This document shows positions 61,429-64,000 of a DNA stretch of 64,000 bases, in pieces. Location: assembly GCF_002251365.1 (NCBI RefSeq), contig NZ_NPJH01000002.1, forward strand, positions 59,282 to 123,281, read 5' to 3'. Every line of letters starts with the position of its first letter. The stretch's first letter is position 1. The notes under the pieces are model-generated. The model had not been told where the DNA came from. It ran no database searches and saw only the letters and a list, made by a program, of their open reading frames with translations. The translations under genes and the position numbers were made by a program. This DNA comes from Prevotella sp. P3-122. Its GTDB lineage: Bacteria; Bacteroidota; Bacteroidia; Bacteroidales; Bacteroidaceae.

Positions 61429-61956
61429 ATGAAAGATTTTGAGGAATTGTTAGAATGTCGAGCATCCATGGCTACCGTGAATAAAATAGTCTCCATGGTT
61501 AGCGGTGACGGAGAGGCTATCGGACGATTGTGTACGATAGCTGCCGGAGGATTAGAACACAAATCTGGGCATGCGGCATGGGCACTCACCCATCTCTCTA
61601 AAGAAGACAAGACTTTATATATCACACCGTATAGGGACTTGCTGACTGACAATATTGTCAATGGTCAGGCTACAATGAGGCCAGGTCTGATGTTGAACAT
61701 TCTCATTGATATATATGATGACGATAACCCTCGCACAGATCTTCTGGACTTCTGCTTAGAAGGACTTGCTGACAGAAAATACAAAGACGGATGCCGATCT
61801 CTAATGATAAAGCTGGCAGCAAGGATGTGCAGACCATGGCCAGAACTTAAAGCTGAACTGCACGGTCGCCTTGACCTTCTGCCGCCTGAGCTGCCGCCAA
61901 GCATTGCCTCAGCAAAGCGTAATGCGATGAAGTGCAAGGAATCGAAGAAACAATAA
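61429..61956 (+). CDS. Helical repeat-like protein of unknown function (175 aa)
   Basis: A 175-residue soluble protein, all-helical in appearance, perhaps HEAT-like (AAGGLEHKSGHAAWALTHLS, then TMRPGLMLNILIDIYDDDNP). The start at 61429 (MKDFEELLECRASM) is preferred to the in-frame ATG at 61375 because a -7 box lies between them. It is encoded opposite to, and between, the DUF4827 and EamA genes. No counterpart is found near the duplicated copy at 33 kb. I cannot name a function. Confidence 0.75.
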   Translation: MKDFEELLECRASMATVNKIVSMVSGDGEAIGRLCTIAAGGLEHKSGHAAWALTHLSKEDKTLYITPYRDLLTDNIVNGQATMRPGLMLNILIDIYDDDNPRTDLLDFCLEGLADRKYKDGCRSLMIKLAARMCRPWPELKAELHGRLDLLPPELPPSIASAKRNAMKCKESKKQ

Positions 61957-61983
61957 CTTAAACTAATAATACCGAACTGAACT

Positions 61984-62913
61984 CTACCTTCTCTTTATTC
62001 TTGGGAACATCTTACGGAGGCGAACAAGATATTTGTTTATGTTTCCACCAGCTACAACAATACTTACAGCAAAGATAATCAGCAAAAATCCTATAACGAC
62101 ACGTACCGTCAATACTTCACCAAAAACTGTCACACCAAAAAATACTGCCGTAACAGGTTCCAATGCTCCGAGAATGGCGGTTGGCGTAGAGCCTATATAT
62201 TGTATGGCTCCAGTCGTACAGAGCAGAGATATGGCAGTAGGCATCAAAGCCAGAGCGAACAAGTTTCCCCAAAGATACCATTTATCTGCAGGAGGAAGCT
62301 GTATGCCATCACCAGCCAACGAGCGGAAAACAAAAAGAAACCATCCGAACAATATCACATAGAAAGTGACTTTCAGTGTTGCCATATCTTTCAGGCGTGT
62401 CTGGTTTATTGCCACTATATATGTTGCGTAGGACAGAGATGAGGCAAAGACAAGCATTGTTCCAGTAAATGACAATGTTGCACCGTTCTCTCCCTTATAG
62501 AGCAACCCAATTCCTCCTACAGCCATCACTAAGCAGACAACAGTCTGAATGGTCAGTTTCTCATGGAAAAAAACTGCCATAATCAGTGCAACCATTATTG
62601 GGTATACAAACAAAATTGTAGAGGCTATTCCCGCATCCATATAATTGTAACTCTGGAAAAGAGTCAATGAAGACAACGCAAAGACAATGCCAAGCACGGC
62701 GAGCGGCAAAAGGTCGTGACGGGTGATGGCAAACGAACGTCCGCGTGACCAGAGCATCAAGCCAAGGATAGGAAGCGCAAATAAATATCTGAAGAAAAGT
62801 ACAGAGTCGGGACTTATTCCCTCTGCATAGAGCGGAAGGGCAAAGAGAGGATTTGTACCATAAGCTGCGGCAGCAATGGCACCTAAAAGGTAACCTTTAA
62901 AAGTAGTATTCAT
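61984..62913 (-). CDS. EamA/DMT-family transporter, copy 2
   Basis: A 309-residue ten-helix transporter, about 80% identical by eye to the protein at 32828-33769; the stretches LYAEGISPDSVLFFRYLFAL and SLTLFQSYNYMDAGIASTIL are identical. Substrate unknown. Its promoter ends only 8 bases before the ATG, so the message may be nearly leaderless. It is part of the intact version of the duplicated set EamA, DUF4827, phosphohexomutase. Confidence 0.92.
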   Translation of the reverse strand: MNTTFKGYLLGAIAAAAYGTNPLFALPLYAEGISPDSVLFFRYLFALPILGLMLWSRGRSFAITRHDLLPLAVLGIVFALSSLTLFQSYNYMDAGIASTILFVYPIMVALIMAVFFHEKLTIQTVVCLVMAVGGIGLLYKGENGATLSFTGTMLVFASSLSYATYIVAINQTRLKDMATLKVTFYVILFGWFLFVFRSLAGDGIQLPPADKWYLWGNLFALALMPTAISLLCTTGAIQYIGSTPTAILGALEPVTAVFFGVTVFGEVLTVRVVIGFLLIIFAVSIVVAGGNINKYLVRLRKMFPRIKRR

Positions 62914-62921
62914 ATCATCAG

Positions 62922-62951
62922 CAAAGGTAATGGAAATAATAGAAATAACAA
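62922..62951 (-). promoter_or_regulatory. Promoter of EamA copy 2, nearly leaderless
   Basis: Minus-strand TACCTTTG at 62922-62929 and TTG at 62949-62951, 19 bases apart. The ATG is at 62911-62913, leaving a predicted leader of only about 2-4 bases. Confidence 0.6.
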
Positions 62952-62992
62952 AAAAAGAACCCCTTTTTTGACATATATGACAAAATAAAAAA

Positions 62993-63010
62993 CCAATCCT
63001 TTCGGATTGG
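62993..63010 (-). terminator. Terminator of the lytic transglycosylase gene
   Basis: CCAATCC/GGATTGG, 7-bp stem with 4-base loop, followed on the minus strand by TTTTTTATTTTG; 55 bases after the stop codon at 63066. Confidence 0.8.
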
Positions 63011-63065
63011 AATTACTATTTATAATATAAGTGACATCAAATTCTAATTAAAAAGCCATCAAATA

Positions 63066-63506
63066 CTATTTCTTCAATGTTTTTAGAACCTTCATTACTT
63101 TCTCATAATACCTCTGAGTTCTTTTAACACTGTAATTGTTTCCACCATTCCATGCTCTTATGGCCTTCTCAATGTTATTCTGGGTATTGTACTCAGATTG
63201 CATAAGCAGAAACATCTCCTTAGATTTTGCAACACTGTATCTGTCAGCCAGTGTATATCTTTTCGTGCTTTTTCTTTCTTTTAGGATAATATTACATTGT
63301 GCAACCAAAATTGGCGTTATTTGCATTGCTCCAACAGAATTTCCACTTTTAGCTTTTGGATTACCATTACTTTCTACTTGTATAATGGCATCAATAACTG
63401 GTTGCCAGTCAAATGTATTCTTAAATTTTGGTGATGCTGAAGCAACCGTAGAAGTTAATAATAACAATGATACTAATACCCTAACAATCTTTTTCTTTAT
63501 ATTCAT
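63066..63506 (-). CDS. Small secreted lytic transglycosylase-like protein
   Basis: A 146-residue exported protein. Start ATG at 63504-63506; signal peptide IVRVLVSLLLLTSTVASA. The SLT-type core contains IDAIIQVESNGNPKAKSGNS with the putative catalytic E45 and VGAMQITP, then AIRAWNGGNN. It is much shorter than Slt70 and resembles phage or conjugation-type transglycosylases that open peptidoglycan. No secretion or conjugation genes are adjacent. It is AT-rich. Confidence 0.85.
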   Translation of the reverse strand: MNIKKKIVRVLVSLLLLTSTVASASPKFKNTFDWQPVIDAIIQVESNGNPKAKSGNSVGAMQITPILVAQCNIILKERKSTKRYTLADRYSVAKSKEMFLLMQSEYNTQNNIEKAIRAWNGGNNYSVKRTQRYYEKVMKVLKTLKK

Positions 63507-63648
63507 AATTTGACTTTTATGGAGCCTAATGTAAGTGTACATTGAAGACCAAACATATATATTCCATGAAAGATCTCAGCTCCGTTAGATACCTTAGCGA
63601 ATAACAACTATTAAAACAATAGAAAGCTATCCTTATTCTTATCGGGTG

Positions 63649-63678
63649 CAAAGTTAAGAAAAAAAAACGATACCCACA
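63649..63678 (-). promoter_or_regulatory. Promoter of the lytic transglycosylase gene
   Basis: Minus-strand TAACTTTG at 63649-63656 and TTG at 63676-63678, 19 bases apart; the leader would be about 135 bases. Confidence 0.6.
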
Positions 63679-63892
63679 AGCCTTTGAACTATTTTTAAGA
63701 CAATTATAACATATATAAAGCATTGAAAATCAACTAATTGACTTATATCAAGCTATATAATCATTAAAAACCACATAAAACATCCAAAAGTAATAACTAA
63801 AGCATCTACAAAACATCCACACTTACAATACCCAAAACAACTACATCCCCTACAACACCAACATGCACCCTACCAAACAAAGCATAAAAAAC

Positions 63893-63922
63893 GGGCTCCG
63901 AAGACATTCGTCCTCGGAGCCC
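63893..63922 (-). terminator. rRNA operon terminator
   Basis: 13-bp GC-rich stem (63893-63905 with 63910-63922, one mismatch/wobble) and 4-base loop, followed on the minus strand by GTTTTTTATG; 9 bases after the 5S 3' end. Confidence 0.85.
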
Positions 63923-63931
63923 TGATAAAAG

Positions 63932-64000
63932 AAGGCGGCTACCTACTCTCCCGCATTGCATTGCAGTACCATCGGCGATGGCGGGCTTAACTTCTCTGTT
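63932..64000 (-). rRNA. rrf: 5S ribosomal RNA, 3' part (continues beyond window)
   Basis: On the minus strand the sequence begins AACAGAGAAGTTAAGCCCGC, then CGCCGATGGTACTGC and GGGAGAGTAGGTAGCCGCC, the conserved 3' two thirds of 5S rRNA. The 5' end and the rest of the rRNA operon lie beyond base 64000. The exact 3' end is approximate. Confidence 0.93.

Larger units (their letters stand above)
63507..63931. other. Gene-free interval between transglycosylase and 5S rRNA
   Basis: No gene is seen. It holds the transglycosylase promoter, a plus-strand stretch with very few G (63721-63890) and the rRNA operon terminator. Confidence 0.65.

Overview
The window looks like chromosomal DNA of a Bacteroidales bacterium close to Prevotella (Prevotellaceae). 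The grounds are: many promoters of the Bacteroidetes type (TTG, about 19-20 bases, then TAnnTTTG), almost no Shine-Dalgarno signals, two HU-type proteins of the Bacteroidetes HU-HIG class (one with a 'smalltalk' small protein), a TamB plus lipidated TamA-like (TamL) pair, a DUF5686 outer-membrane protein, a giant DUF2723 protein, DUF4827 and DUF2807 lipoproteins, and a PiT-PhoU fusion. All calls come from reading the sequence; no database was searched.

Layout. 1-5.5 kb: the end of an alanine/glycine:cation symporter, a secreted M13 peptidase, a LacI-type regulator with its own promoter and a palindromic operator candidate, a candidate orphan small RNA, and a NarL-type response regulator. 5.8-11.6 kb: one minus-strand run holding an NTP transferase, an ATP-grasp enzyme, a CDP-alcohol phosphatidyltransferase, a HAD enzyme and a DUF5686 protein. 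This resembles a phospholipid head-group pathway, plausibly inositol lipid. 11.7-14.4 kb: a DUF2807 lipoprotein bracketed by two 10-unit heptamer arrays, an HU plus smalltalk pair, and about 1 kb without genes that carries a large inverted repeat. 14.4-33.8 kb: housekeeping genes (phosphate transporter, serine acetyltransferase, rRNA methyltransferase, two secreted serine peptidases, PurD, metal ABC transporter parts, DUF2723 protein, polysaccharide deacetylase, QueG, EamA transporter).

33.8-36.5 kb is a scar zone. A degenerate copy of a DUF4827-phosphohexomutase pair sits behind an EamA transporter, duplicating the intact set at 59.1-62.9 kb. A truncated SDR gene abuts the terminator of an initiator tRNA. 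36.7-48 kb holds TetR, FabG, RluA, TamB, TamL, a nucleotidyltransferase and NrnA. 49.1-57.1 kb is a more AT-rich accessory stretch: a second HU gene, an internally deleted IS4-type element, a decapitated nitroreductase, MmcQ, a YbjQ-SHOCT protein, UmuDC followed by two coupled unknown genes, a GNAT enzyme and LrgAB. 57.2-64 kb holds a second candidate orphan small RNA, a frame-broken secreted beta-helix protein, the intact phosphohexomutase-DUF4827-EamA set, a small lytic transglycosylase, and the 3' end of an rRNA operon (5S rRNA, minus strand).

The strongest leads are the lipid head-group operon with its odd active-site spacing, the two orphan small RNA candidates, the segmental duplication with its decay products, the heptamer arrays, and the two unknown genes translationally coupled to umuC.
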